A stretch of DNA of 64,000 nucleotides from UTCFX2 sp963788305. GTDB taxonomy: Bacteria > Chloroflexota > Anaerolineae > Anaerolineales > UBA4823. Below the pieces are notes generated by a model. The model ran no database searches. It was not told the DNA's origin and saw nothing but the letters and a program-made list of their open reading frames with translations. Shown piece after piece: positions 17,400 to 26,644 of this stretch (its first letter is position 1; the number at the start of each line of letters is the position of its first letter). The stretch spans positions 1 to 64,000 of the forward strand of contig CAWBGK010000020.1 in assembly GCA_963788305.1 (NCBI GenBank). The letters run 5' to 3'. The position numbers and the translations under genes were made by a program.

Positions 17400-18271
17400 T
17401 GTTCATCATCCTCAATCTCAGGCTGGCCGATGACATTCGCTGGCCGGAACCGCCGGGCATAAAACTGGTGCAGCCCGTGGCGCAGTCGAACCTGGTAGAG
17501 TTCGCGAAGCTTGCCCTGAGCAGGATATTTTGGTAGCAGCTTGGCTGCAATTTCCTGGGTATTTTCGGGCAGGGCGTTCTTGGCTCCCAATAGGTTAATC
17601 TGCTCGTCAATATCCTTTAAAAGCTTAACAAGAGCACGAATATCCTCTGGTTTCACCAGCCCACCGCGCCCGCTCACCATCGTATAGTCCGAATACGAAT
17701 TCTGCAGCATTTCCAGGCTGGCCAACCATACGGGCAAATCGGCCTGAGCCAGAAATGGCGGCTGGTTCAGCATGATAGCATCGCCCACAAAGACTGTTTT
17801 TACATCCGGGATTCTCACCCAGATCGAGCCAGGGGTTGGACCGGGCTGGTGCTCAAGGACGATCTCAGGGCCGCCCCAATGCATGGACATACGTTCTGAG
17901 AAGGTGATATCCGGTGAAGCCCAGCGCATCCCGATCGATTCGGTATAAGTTTCCCAGATCGAGCCCGTTTCAACGCTCAAACCTTTAAAAATCGTCGGTC
18001 GGTTGCGAAAGACCTGAGCAGATTTCTGATGCGCCAGGATCGTACACTCCAGCGAGCGCGTGCCCAGCGTGCGGTCTGGATGTGCATCGAGGCTGACCAG
18101 CATCCGGTTGGAGCCGCCGCGGTAATTATTGATCGTTGCTCGCCAGGAACGAGCGTCCTCCGCCCTCAACGGCGCATCAATCGCGATGATCCCATACGAA
18201 TAGACCAACGCTCCTACAGTCACCCCTAAATAAGAGTCTTCAAAATAGATGCCTTGCGTTATTTGCTGCAT
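17396..18271 (-). CDS. Metallo-beta-lactamase-fold protein with degenerate metal-binding motif
   Basis: The 291-residue protein follows the MBL fold order (GALVYSYGIIAIDAPL, then the metal loop, TVFVGDAIMLNQPPF). The canonical HxHxDH loop reads DAHPDR (in VSLDAHPDRTLG), losing the first and last His. The usual GHTPGS is GPTPGS, losing another His; the later VFVGDA Asp is kept. The zinc site is therefore unlikely to bind two metals. The C-terminal ~90 residues are helical and basic. It is in an operon with asparaginase and shares four overlapping bases. It may be a non-catalytic homologue or use a different chemistry. Confidence 0.8.
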   Translation of the reverse strand: MQQITQGIYFEDSYLGVTVGALVYSYGIIAIDAPLRAEDARSWRATINNYRGGSNRMLVSLDAHPDRTLGTRSLECTILAHQKSAQVFRNRPTIFKGLSVETGSIWETYTESIGMRWASPDITFSERMSMHWGGPEIVLEHQPGPTPGSIWVRIPDVKTVFVGDAIMLNQPPFLAQADLPVWLASLEMLQNSYSDYTMVSGRGGLVKPEDIRALVKLLKDIDEQINLLGAKNALPENTQEIAAKLLPKYPAQGKLRELYQVRLRHGLHQFYARRFRPANVIGQPEIEDDEQ

Positions 18272-18306
18272 AGTCTTCTCAATTTCCTATCTATTTTCTG
18301 GCTTAT

Positions 18307-19885
18307 TCAGCTGACGATGGGAATTGTGAACACGAACCGAGTGCCCTGACCGGGTAAGTTTTCAACCCATATTGTGCCGCCATGTCCCTGCACCGCAAGC
18401 CGGCAGTAGGCCAGCCCTAAACCAAGACCCCGCGGAGAACCAGCCGTTTTCAGTCGGGTGAACTTCTCGAATATCCACTCCTGGTCCGCCTGCGGGATTC
18501 CAGGACCCGAGTCGCTTACTTTAAACAGGACCATCTCGCCTTCGAGCAGAGCGCTGAGATGGATTTTACCCTTTGCCGGCGTAAATTTCACTGCATTCTC
18601 TAATAAATTGATCAGAATCCTGCGGATCATATCTCCATCTGCAAAAATGGGTGGTAAATCAGGCTCGAATTCCCAGGTCACCTGCTGATCTTTGTTCTTT
18701 GCAGCTTGGAGGACAGCATCAATTGCGTCCGAGATCAGAGCAGAAACGTTCGTCGGTTGGCGGTTTCCAATGACCTGCCCAACCTCCAGCTGGCTGATAT
18801 TCAAGAAGGGAATTTGTCAGGCGTTGGATTCTTTCGGTTGAGCGGAGTGCGATGGATAACAAGTTTTGAACGGCCTCATCTTCTTCCATCAGGAACATGG
18901 ATGAAAGGACATCCAGGCTGGATACAATATTGGCCAGAGGAGACCGCAGATCATGGTACACCATCGCCACCAGGTCCTCTCGGATGCGGTCCAGGTCTTT
19001 TCGCTCGCTGATGTCACGCAAGATCCATTGGAGATTGGAATCAGCTCCGATCTGGATTTTGCGAGCATATACCTGGATCGGGATCTTGCGTCCACCTGCC
19101 GAATTCAGGACTGACTCATAATCGACCATTTCACCCTTGCCGAGGCGCAGGAAATTGGAACCGAATTCTTCCAGGTCTGCGGCATGCAGATCGCAGATAT
19201 TTTGACCCAGGAGTTCCTCGGGAGCGATGCCAAGGATTTTTTCAGCCTGGTGGTTCACTTCAATAATCCGGCCATCTCGTTCGGTGATCAAGATCGAGTC
19301 GATGCTGTCTTGAAAAAGCTCGCGATAACGCCGATGAGCTGCTTGAAGGCTTTCGTACAGATGAGCATTGCGGATTGCCGTCCCTGCCTGATCGGCAATC
19401 GCTTTGACCAGATCCAGGTGCGCAGGCATGAAGAAACCCGGGTGCGGGTGGACAAGCGTGATCACCCCGGCCAATCGCTCGCGAGCCAGGATCGGCGCAC
19501 TGACAGCGGATTTTGGACCGGTCTTGTCAGCTGCATCATCAGGCCTGCGCAGCCAGCGCGGATCCCGGCTGGTGTCCTGGATCAGCACCGCCTCACGCTG
19601 GCGAGCTACCCATCCAGCCAGACCGCGTTCATAGGTTGAGCGCAGCTGCAGGGCAGCCTGATCATGCGGATGACCCAGCATTGAAAATGCCATCTCCGCC
19701 GGTTCGCCTTGCTCGTCAATAACGATAATGCTTCCACTGATCGCCCCGACATTGTTCATCGAAAGCTGCAGCACGCGCTCGAGCACCGTCTGCAAATCGG
19801 GGGCGGCTGCCACTTCTCTCCCCACGTTGTACAGCAGCTCAAGGGCAGCCTGGTTTGTTTCTCTACCCTTCTCAATTTCATTCAT
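18307..19885 (-). CDS. GAF-PAS sensor histidine kinase (frameshifted)
   Basis: The layout is a GAF domain (ELLYNVGREVAAAPDLQTVL onward), a PAS domain (YRELFQDSIDSILITERDG) ending at ILRDISERKDLDRI, and a HisKA box LVAMVYHDLRSPLANIVSSL. The HATPase part has ENAVKFTPAKG, VSDSGPGIP and GLGLAYCRLAVQGHGG. The frame shifts by one extra T near 18808-18815: LTNSLL is followed after correction by NISQLEVGQVIG. ATG 19885 is chosen over a GTG/TTG four codons earlier. An extended -10 TGCTATACT lies 60 bases upstream. No response regulator is nearby. Confidence 0.83.
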
Positions 19886-19944
19886 AACGACACACAAAAT
19901 TCACTATCCAGGGGTAGAGGCGGGGGACCAGAAACATAAATCAG

Positions 19945-19953
19945 AGTATAGCA
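19945..19953 (-). promoter_or_regulatory. Extended -10 promoter box upstream of the GAF-PAS kinase
   Basis: The minus strand reads TGCTATACT, 60 bases before the kinase ATG and 39 bases after the holB stop. It probably starts the leftward operon that runs from the kinase through the MBL-fold protein, asparaginase and nth. Confidence 0.55.
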
Positions 19954-19991
19954 TACCGGGTTTCAGCCAGGGTTTTCAAAACAGCAAACCT

Positions 19992-20999
19992 TCATCCTGA
20001 CTGCAGCAAGCGAGAACCCTTTGGCAGCTCGAGCATAAGCGCTTCCAGGATAAGGCGCGGATTTACATTCTGGTCCAACAGTGCCACCGAACGCTCAACT
20101 GTGCCGACCAGCCTGCTGGCTTCCTGCACCTGGAGACCAGACGCAAAACCCTCTATCGTTTCTATCCAGTCGATATTTGCGATCGGTGCGGCAGCCCCCG
20201 ACGAGCGCAGGAAAACATCGCGCCAGAAGGATAGCCACGTCAACAGCCTCACGCGCAGTTTGATTTTATCCTTAGAAAGAGCCTCAGCTCGTTTGAACCG
20301 TTCTCGATAGCTGGCTTTCAGCAGCTCGGCGAGCTCATTCAAGCCATCTGTTCGCTCTTCCATTAGAACAGGTGTGTTGGAAAGCCGAACCGCGAGCCCG
20401 GGTTTGCCTCCTGAGACATGGGCTGCGAGGCAAGCCTGCTCTTGGGTTAAACGGAACCGCTGCTGAAGCGCGGTCTCGATTTGTCCGTACGGGATCGGGC
20501 GTAGGCGGATCGCTTCGCAGCGCGAAACCACCGTTGGGAGCAGGTTCTCCGGGCTGTCGGCGGTCAGCAGAAGGATCACCTGCGGCGAAGGCTCTTCAAG
20601 CGTCTTCAACAGCGCGTTCATTGCGCTTGGATGAGCTTCTTCAAAACGCAGCAGCAAAGCCACTCGATATCTGGCTTCGTATGGGTGCAGAGAGAGGCTG
20701 TGCTGCAGCTCGCGGATCTGTTCAACCTTCAACGTCCCGCCCTCTCTTTCGGCTTGAACGACAAAAAGGTCAGCATGCTGCTGGTTCTCGATCTGGCGGC
20801 AAATCCGGCAGGTCCGGCAAGGCGCGCCAGATTCTTCGGGTTGAGTGCAGTTCAGTGCCTGCGCCAATCGGAGCGCCAGAGTCCTCCGCCCCACTCCAGG
20901 TGGTCCGCTAATTAAGAAAGCATGCCCTACCTGGCCGCGTTGGATCCGCTTTTCCAGCAGTTCAACCGCCCATTCATGACCGATCAAGTCCCATCTCAT
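19992..20999 (-). CDS. holB: DNA polymerase III subunit delta'
   Basis: Delta' is part of the clamp loader that places the sliding clamp on DNA. The protein (335 residues from ATG 20999) has the AAA+ Walker A ISGPPGVGRRTLALRLAQ, the zinc-module Cys residues CRTCRICRQ, and HPSAMNALLKTLEEPSPQVILLLTAD with the SRC motif VVSRCEAIRL. Residues upstream of MRWDLIGHEWAVE are not conserved in character, which is why the longer frame to 21224 is not used. It is divergent from pcrA. Confidence 0.9.
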   Translation of the reverse strand: MRWDLIGHEWAVELLEKRIQRGQVGHAFLISGPPGVGRRTLALRLAQALNCTQPEESGAPCRTCRICRQIENQQHADLFVVQAEREGGTLKVEQIRELQHSLSLHPYEARYRVALLLRFEEAHPSAMNALLKTLEEPSPQVILLLTADSPENLLPTVVSRCEAIRLRPIPYGQIETALQQRFRLTQEQACLAAHVSGGKPGLAVRLSNTPVLMEERTDGLNELAELLKASYRERFKRAEALSKDKIKLRVRLLTWLSFWRDVFLRSSGAAAPIANIDWIETIEGFASGLQVQEASRLVGTVERSVALLDQNVNPRLILEALMLELPKGSRLLQSG

Positions 21000-21061
21000 C
21001 AAGAAAGATTGTAGCGCATTGGCTGCGGATTGGCAACTCCCGTATGACCATCTGACCGCTG

Positions 21062-21070
21062 TGCTATAAT
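21062..21070 (+). promoter_or_regulatory. Extended -10 promoter box for pcrA
   Basis: TGCTATAAT lies 42 bases upstream of the pcrA GTG. The expected -35 area (TATGAC) is a weak match. Confidence 0.6.
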
Positions 21071-21111
21071 GCTTTTCTGTATTTAGACCTAAAAATCGGA
21101 CAAAACAAAGC

Positions 21112-23313
21112 GTGGATTGGAATGAGAAGTTAAACATCCAGCAGCAGCAAGCCGTACAGGCTGGAATGGGTCCTGTTCTGGTCCTTGCCGGACCAGGGTC
21201 CGGCAAGACGCGCGTCCTGACCAACCGGATCGCTTACCTGATCGGTTCGGTTGGCGTGCGACCATACAATATCCTGGCGGTCACCTTCACAAATAAAGCC
21301 GCCCGGGAAATGGAAGCCCGGGTTCTGGATCTGGTCGGCGAGAACCTAAGCGGGTTGACCCTGGGTACCTTCCACGCCAACTGTGCCAGGATCCTGCGCC
21401 GTTGGGCTGACAGCCTGCCTTTTCAATCGAATTTCGTCATTTTCGACCAGGACGACCAGTACAGCCTGGTCAAGAGCGCTATCGCCGAGCTGAACCTGGA
21501 CGAAAAACGCTACCGTCCTGCCGGCGTTCTTGCGGCGATCTCCAACGCAAAAAACGAGCTGGTCCTCCCGGATGATTACCCTTCGCAGAACTACCGCGAT
21601 GAAGTAGTCCAGCGCATATACCGGCGCTACCAGGAAATGCTGTTGGCGAACAATGCCCTGGATTTCGACGACCTTCTGCTCTGGACAGCTTCCTTGCTGG
21701 CAGAAAACCCTGCCGCTCGCGATTACTATTCTCGAAAATTTGAGCACATCCTGGTCGACGAGTTCCAGGATACAAATATGGCTCAGTACCAGCTGGTCCG
21801 CAGCCTGGCTTCGTTCCACAGGAACATCTTCGTCGTGGGCGATGCCGACCAATCGATCTACCGCTGGCGCGGCGCAGATTACCGCAACGTGCTGCGCTTC
21901 CGCGAGGATTTCCCGGAAGCCCAGGTGATCCTGTTAGAACAGAATTACCGCTCGAAACAATCGATCCTCGACCTGGCGACTGTGGTCATCGACCGAAACA
22001 CCGCGCGCACTCCCAAGCGCCTGTTTTCCGAGCTGGGCCAGGGTCAGAAACCGATCCTCTTCGAGGCATCCGACGACCGCGTTGAAGCTGCATTTGTCGT
22101 GGATGTGATCCACAAGCTGATCCGGGAAGAGCATGCCGATCCGGGCTTTTTCGCAGTGATGTACCGGACGAACGCCCAATCACGATTACTCGAAGAAGCC
22201 TTTTTGCAAGCCGGGATACCGTACAGGCTGGTCGGGGCGCAGCGTTTCTACGGTCGCAAGGAAATCAAGGATGTGATCGCGTATCTGCGCATGGTCCACA
22301 ATCCGAGCGACGAGCTCAGCCTGAACCGGGCAATCAATACCCCCCCGCGCGGCATTGGGAATAAAACCTACCTCGCACTCAAGACAGGTGCCCAGCGTGA
22401 AAAGCTCCCTCCAGGAAAATTCCTGCTCCAGCTCGCAGGCGGGGAATTTCCAGAAGGGATAGAGGCATTTGGAGGCAGGGCTAAACAAGCCCTACTGAGC
22501 TTTGCAGCCCACCTTACAAATTGGACGGCACTTAAAGAGCAGCTCCCGCCGCTGGCTCTGATGGACCGGATTCTGAGCGACATCGATCTCCATTCTTTCG
22601 TGGATGACGGCACCGATGATGGTCACGACCGCTGGGAAAACGTGCTTGAGCTCAGGCGTCTCGCAGCTGAATACCAGGAACTGGGATTGGTCGCCTTCCT
22701 TGAGCAGATCGCCCTGGTTTCCGATCAGGACACCCTGGAAGGGAATGGGAGCGCGCCCACACTCCTAACCCTGCATGCAGCCAAAGGATTGGAATTTCCG
22801 GTCGTGTTCATCACCGGCTTGAACGACGGTTTGCTGCCGCACAGCCGCTCTTTCGACGATCCTGAAGCGATGCAGGAGGAGCGACGGTTGTTTTATGTGG
22901 GCATCACCCGAGCAAAAGACCAGCTCTTCCTGACCTATTCTCAGAACCGCTCTGTCTATGGCTACGGGGATCCTGCTGGACCTTCCCGCTACCTGGACGA
23001 CATCCCCTACGACATGATCGATGAGCTGCAGCCCGCCCGCCCACAAAAACGATCTGCCAGTCCGATTGCTCCTCATCCGGAGCGCTGGGAAAGCATCCGA
23101 AAGCTCACAGGAAAGCCGCACGATCGCGTAGATCAGCCCGCCGTCCAGCAGCAATACGCACCCGGGATGCGGGTTGAGCACCCCGTCTGGGGTGAGGGGA
23201 TGGTGCTCAACAGCCGACTCCAGGATGGAGATGAGATCGTCGATGTGTTTTTTGCAGAGTTGGGGCTCAAGCATCTGGCAGCCTCGCTCGCCAGACTCGA
23301 GATTAAGTCTTAG
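21112..23313 (+). CDS. pcrA: ATP-dependent DNA helicase PcrA/UvrD
   Basis: This superfamily 1A 3'-5' helicase works in repair and plasmid/replication fork maintenance. The 733-residue protein has the motifs in order: Q motif LNIQQQQAV, Walker A AGPGSGKTRVLTNRI, motif Ia NILAVTFTNKAAREM, motif II VDEFQDTN, and motif III VVGDADQSIYRWRGAD. Motif IV LEQNYRS, motif V LLTLHAAKGLEFPVVF and motif VI VGITRAKDQL follow. The C-terminal tail carries the GMRVEHPVWGEGMV domain seen in PcrA. The start is GTG with no clear ribosome-binding site. It is divergent from holB and followed by tsaE. Confidence 0.95.
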   Translation: MDWNEKLNIQQQQAVQAGMGPVLVLAGPGSGKTRVLTNRIAYLIGSVGVRPYNILAVTFTNKAAREMEARVLDLVGENLSGLTLGTFHANCARILRRWADSLPFQSNFVIFDQDDQYSLVKSAIAELNLDEKRYRPAGVLAAISNAKNELVLPDDYPSQNYRDEVVQRIYRRYQEMLLANNALDFDDLLLWTASLLAENPAARDYYSRKFEHILVDEFQDTNMAQYQLVRSLASFHRNIFVVGDADQSIYRWRGADYRNVLRFREDFPEAQVILLEQNYRSKQSILDLATVVIDRNTARTPKRLFSELGQGQKPILFEASDDRVEAAFVVDVIHKLIREEHADPGFFAVMYRTNAQSRLLEEAFLQAGIPYRLVGAQRFYGRKEIKDVIAYLRMVHNPSDELSLNRAINTPPRGIGNKTYLALKTGAQREKLPPGKFLLQLAGGEFPEGIEAFGGRAKQALLSFAAHLTNWTALKEQLPPLALMDRILSDIDLHSFVDDGTDDGHDRWENVLELRRLAAEYQELGLVAFLEQIALVSDQDTLEGNGSAPTLLTLHAAKGLEFPVVFITGLNDGLLPHSRSFDDPEAMQEERRLFYVGITRAKDQLFLTYSQNRSVYGYGDPAGPSRYLDDIPYDMIDELQPARPQKRSASPIAPHPERWESIRKLTGKPHDRVDQPAVQQQYAPGMRVEHPVWGEGMVLNSRLQDGDEIVDVFFAELGLKHLAASLARLEIKS

Positions 23314-23331
23314 GTTATAATCCTCAGCGCA

Positions 23332-23832
23332 ATGCCTGTCCTTGACCGCGAATCCCTGGAATTAATCAGCCGCAGCGCCGAACAGACCCGCCGCGCCGGC
23401 ATGCGCCTGGGAGCGCTCCTCCTTCCGGGTGATCTGATCTGTCTCTCCGGCGACCTGGGTTCGGGAAAAACCACCCTGGTCCAGGGTCTTGCTGCCGGAT
23501 GGGGTTCGCTTGATCCAACTTCCAGCCCCACTTTCGTCCTGGTAAACATGTACCGCCGTCCAGAGGCAGACGTCCTTTTTCATATGGATGCATATCGTTT
23601 GAACGGTGCGCATGAAGCAGCCGATCTGGACATCGAATTGATGCTAGAGCAAGGGCCTCTGGTGGTTGAATGGGCAGACCGGATTGAGAAGATTTTGCCG
23701 ACGGAGCGCCTGTGGGTAAAACTGCAGTGGGTGGATGAAGACCAGCGCGACCTGGTTTTTTCTGCTAGGGGCAGGCGCTATGCAGGTTTGATCAGCCATT
23801 TACGCAGGCGTTTTTATGGAGTGGGATCCTGA
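23332..23832 (+). CDS. tsaE: tRNA threonylcarbamoyladenosine biosynthesis ATPase TsaE
   Basis: TsaE is the P-loop ATPase that works with TsaB and TsaD in making t6A37 of tRNAs. The protein has GDLICLSGDLGSGKTTLVQGLAAGWG as Walker A, SPTFVLVNMYRR, the HMDAYRL motif and VVEWADRIEKILP, all characteristic. Its 166 residues match the usual size. The stop overlaps the tsaB start by one base (TGATG). tsaD is not in this window. Confidence 0.94.
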   Translation: MPVLDRESLELISRSAEQTRRAGMRLGALLLPGDLICLSGDLGSGKTTLVQGLAAGWGSLDPTSSPTFVLVNMYRRPEADVLFHMDAYRLNGAHEAADLDIELMLEQGPLVVEWADRIEKILPTERLWVKLQWVDEDQRDLVFSARGRRYAGLISHLRRRFYGVGS

Positions 23833-24518
23833 TGCGCTCTTCATCCTCTATCCTGCTGGCGATTGATACATCTACCCGAACGATCGGCCTGGCTCTATAT
23901 GACGGCGTCCAGGTCCTGTGTGAATCAACCTGGACCAGCATGGATTTCCACACCGTCGAGCTCGCACCTGCAGTGGAAGAGGCGCTGAAAAAGGTAAATC
24001 TGATCCCAGCCGGGATCGGTGCGCTGGCGGTTGCCCTGGGTCCGGGCTCGTTCACTGGCTTGAGGATCGGCCTGGCTTTGGTCAAGGGGATGGCTCTTGT
24101 CCACCATGTTCCGATACTTGGAATCCCCACCCTGGACATCCTTGCCATCGCACAGCCAGTTGCAGAGCTGCCGATGGTAGCTGTGCTGCGAGCCGGCAGA
24201 GGCCGCCTGGCTGTTGGTTGGTATAAACCCGAAAGCCAATCCTGGCGGATGGAGCGGGACATTGAAGTCTGCACTCCCCAGGAGCTGATTGGGAAAATAA
24301 GCCAGCCCAGCCTGCTCTGCGGCGAGCTCAGCAGCGAAGAACGCGAGCTCTTCCACCAGGCGCGCCCGGATCTTGTGCTCGCATCACCAGCCCAATCCCT
24401 TCGCCGTCCAGGTTTCCTGGCAGAGCTCGCCTGGAAACGCTGGAAAGCCGGGAAGATCGATGATCCTGCCAGCCTATCCCCTGTTTATCTGCATTACAAC
24501 GATCCAATTCCTGAATGA
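23832..24518 (+). CDS. tsaB: tRNA threonylcarbamoyladenosine biosynthesis protein TsaB
   Basis: TsaB is the catalytically inactive ASKHA-fold partner of TsaD. The 228-residue protein starts LAIDTSTRTIGLALYDG and has the family motif VALGPGSFTGLRIGLALVKGMA and the segment VPILGIPTLDILA. It overlaps both tsaE and rimI, as in many bacteria where these genes travel together. Confidence 0.94.
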   Translation: MRSSSSILLAIDTSTRTIGLALYDGVQVLCESTWTSMDFHTVELAPAVEEALKKVNLIPAGIGALAVALGPGSFTGLRIGLALVKGMALVHHVPILGIPTLDILAIAQPVAELPMVAVLRAGRGRLAVGWYKPESQSWRMERDIEVCTPQELIGKISQPSLLCGELSSEERELFHQARPDLVLASPAQSLRRPGFLAELAWKRWKAGKIDDPASLSPVYLHYNDPIPE

Positions 24519-25039
24519 ACGACCTTTCCGATGCTGGCATCAATCATGTGCTCATTCGGTCTATGCAGGTCGAAGACCTCTCTGCCGTACGGGAAATAGA
24601 CCAACTTTCTTTCAGCCTGCCCTGGCCAGAAAGCGCCTTCGCATACGAGCTGCACGAAAATCCAGACTCCTTGCTCTGGGTGGCAGCAGCGAACGACTCA
24701 AACGGTGCAGCCGTGATCGTCGGGATGATCGTAGTCTGGTTGATTGTAGATGAAACCCACATTGCGACAATTGCGGTTCACCCAGATTATCGTGGTCAGG
24801 GGATCTCGAAAGCGCTGATGAAAGCTGCTCTTACCGAGACCGTCCGCAGAGGCTTCAGCATCGCCACGCTGGAGGTTCGGGCCAACAACAAAACCGCCCA
24901 AAACCTTTATCGGCGGTTTGGATTTGAAATCGTCGGCGGACGCCCGCGCTATTACCGGGACAATAATGAAGATGCGCTGATCATGACCGTAAAAGGTCTG
25001 GATCTGCTGTACCTGGAATGGATGAATAATAACCTGTAA
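24515..25039 (+). CDS. rimI: Ribosomal protein S18-alanine N-acetyltransferase RimI-like (GNAT)
   Basis: This is a GNAT-fold acetyltransferase of 174 residues. The acetyl-CoA loop is HPDYRGQGISKALMKAAL near residue 90, and the C-terminal part has EVRANNKTAQNLYRRFGFEIVGGRPRYY, a RimI-type ending. RimI acetylates the N-terminus of S18. The context beside tsaE-tsaB and the four-base overlap with tsaB support the assignment over other GNAT members. Confidence 0.88.
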   Translation: MNDLSDAGINHVLIRSMQVEDLSAVREIDQLSFSLPWPESAFAYELHENPDSLLWVAAANDSNGAAVIVGMIVVWLIVDETHIATIAVHPDYRGQGISKALMKAALTETVRRGFSIATLEVRANNKTAQNLYRRFGFEIVGGRPRYYRDNNEDALIMTVKGLDLLYLEWMNNNL

Positions 25040-25062
25040 TCATTGGGATCAGGAGAAATGTC

Positions 25063-25689
25063 ATGACGCCAGAAGAGGTCCTCAAAGAAGTCGCCGGTCA
25101 GGTCTCTGCCTGCACCCGCTGCCCGCTTCACCATACGCGCAAGCACTCTGTCCCCGGAGAAGGCCGGGCACAGGCTGAAATCATGTTCATCGGCGAAGGT
25201 CCTGGTTTCCACGAAAACGAGCAGGGCCGTCCATTTGTTGGCGCGGCTGGTAAATATCTGGATGAGCTGCTGGCTGGAATCGGGATGCGGCGTGTGGATG
25301 TGTTCATTACGAACGTCGTGAAATGCCGCCCGCCTGGCAACCGCGATCCGGAACCCGGCGAGATTCAAGCCTGCAGCGCCTATCTGGACCGGCAAATCCA
25401 GGCGATCAACCCGGAAGTCATCGTTACGCTGGGACGCTTTTCAATGGCTCGCTACATGCCTGATGTAAAGATCAGTTCGGTTCACGGCAAAGCAAAGAAA
25501 GTAGATGATCGCCTTGTGGTGGCGATGTATCACCCTGCTGCTGCTCTGCACCAACCTTCCCTGAAGTCAGTCATCGAACAGGATTTCTCGCATCTACCCG
25601 AGCTGATCGCTAAATCGATTCAGAACCAGGAAAACTCACCGCAACCGTCCAAGGAGAAATCGGATCCAAAACAGCTCTCCCTGTTCTAA
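25063..25689 (+). CDS. Family 4 uracil-DNA glycosylase (iron-sulfur type)
   Basis: This enzyme removes uracil from DNA. The 208-residue protein has the CTRCPLHHTR pair and the pair in VVKCRPPGNRDPEPGEIQAC, which together supply the four Cys of the [4Fe-4S] cluster. The active-site motif is GEGPGFHENEQGRPFVGAAG, and MYHPAAALH is the C-terminal motif. It is the usual length for the family. The Lys-rich tail has a PCNA/clamp-like QLSLF end. AGGAGAA precedes the ATG. Confidence 0.93.
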   Translation: MTPEEVLKEVAGQVSACTRCPLHHTRKHSVPGEGRAQAEIMFIGEGPGFHENEQGRPFVGAAGKYLDELLAGIGMRRVDVFITNVVKCRPPGNRDPEPGEIQACSAYLDRQIQAINPEVIVTLGRFSMARYMPDVKISSVHGKAKKVDDRLVVAMYHPAAALHQPSLKSVIEQDFSHLPELIAKSIQNQENSPQPSKEKSDPKQLSLF

Positions 25690-25714
25690 TCCAACCTGGC
25701 TGTTCCGAATAACT

Positions 25715-26597
25715 GTGAACCCTTTGAAAAACCTGTACAACCGGCTGCCGGTAAATTTCCGGATCGGGATCCGTAAATTGATCCCGGATCCCATGCTGCG
25801 CTCATATGCCCGCAAGAATACGGATGTTTACCTGATTTCGTATCCAAAGTGCGGTAGGACCTGGCTGCGGATGATGATCGCTAAAGCCATCGTCAGCCAC
25901 TTTGGATTGCCGGAGGACGAGGACAGCCTGCTTCTGCGTTGGAAGGACAGACCCCATCCGGATGTCCCCAGGATTACGGTGATCCATGACGACCGACCGA
26001 TGCTAAAATCTCCGGAAGAGCTGGAAATCTCAAAAAAAGAATATTGCGGCAAGCAAGTTATTTTTCTCGTCCGCGACCCGCGCGATGTGATCGTCTCCAG
26101 CTACTTCGAGATGAAAAACCGCGGCCGTATGTTTGGTGAAAATCCTTACGAAAAACACCAGGCGATCTTTCAAGGCAGCTTATCGGAATTCATCCACAGC
26201 GATCACGGTGGGTTCAGCACCATCCTGCGCTACTATAACATCTGGGCTGAAAACCGTGACATCCCGGACGGCTTTCTATTGGTTCGGTACGAGGACCTGA
26301 AAACCGACTCACAAGCCCAGCTCCGCAGAATTTTCGATTTCATGAACCTGGAATCGATCCCGGATGAGCGCCTTGCCGAAGCTGTCGATTTTGCCGCCTT
26401 CGATAACATGAGGAAAATGGAAGCTGGAGGCAAAGTTCAACAGCGGCATCCTCAAGCCGGCGGATCAGGCCGATCAAGAAACGTATAAAACCCGCAGGGG
26501 AAAAGTGAGGGGTTATCTTGACTATCTTTCAGAAGATGAGATCGCCAGCTTGAATGCTCAGATGCAGCAAACCCTTTCGCCGTACTTTGGTTATTAA
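25715..26597 (+). CDS. Sulfotransferase (PAPS-dependent), frameshifted near the 3' end
   Basis: The protein belongs to the Sulfotransfer_1 family, which moves sulfate from PAPS to a hydroxyl or amino group of a sugar or small molecule. The 5'-phosphosulfate loop is YPKCGRTWLRMMIAKA near residue 47, and the 3'-phosphate site is IFLVRDPRDVIVSSYFEM. LVRYEDLKTDSQAQLRRIF follows. The frame shifts at about 26433-26437 (one extra base after GGCAAA). The corrected reading continues FNSGILKPADQADQ through to TAA 26597 with the expected C-terminal TLSPYFGY. The start GTG 25715 lacks a clear ribosome-binding site. It is the first gene of the rightward surface-glycan locus. Confidence 0.82.
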
Positions 26598-26644
26598 ACC
26601 CTGTTAGAATCTAACTTCCTAACATATTATCGAGGACTAAAATA

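Noticed and set aside
21000..21224. N-terminal extension of holB
   Set aside because: The residues are low-complexity and unlike delta', the extension overlaps the start of pcrA, and the conserved start MRWDLIGHEW lies at 20999.
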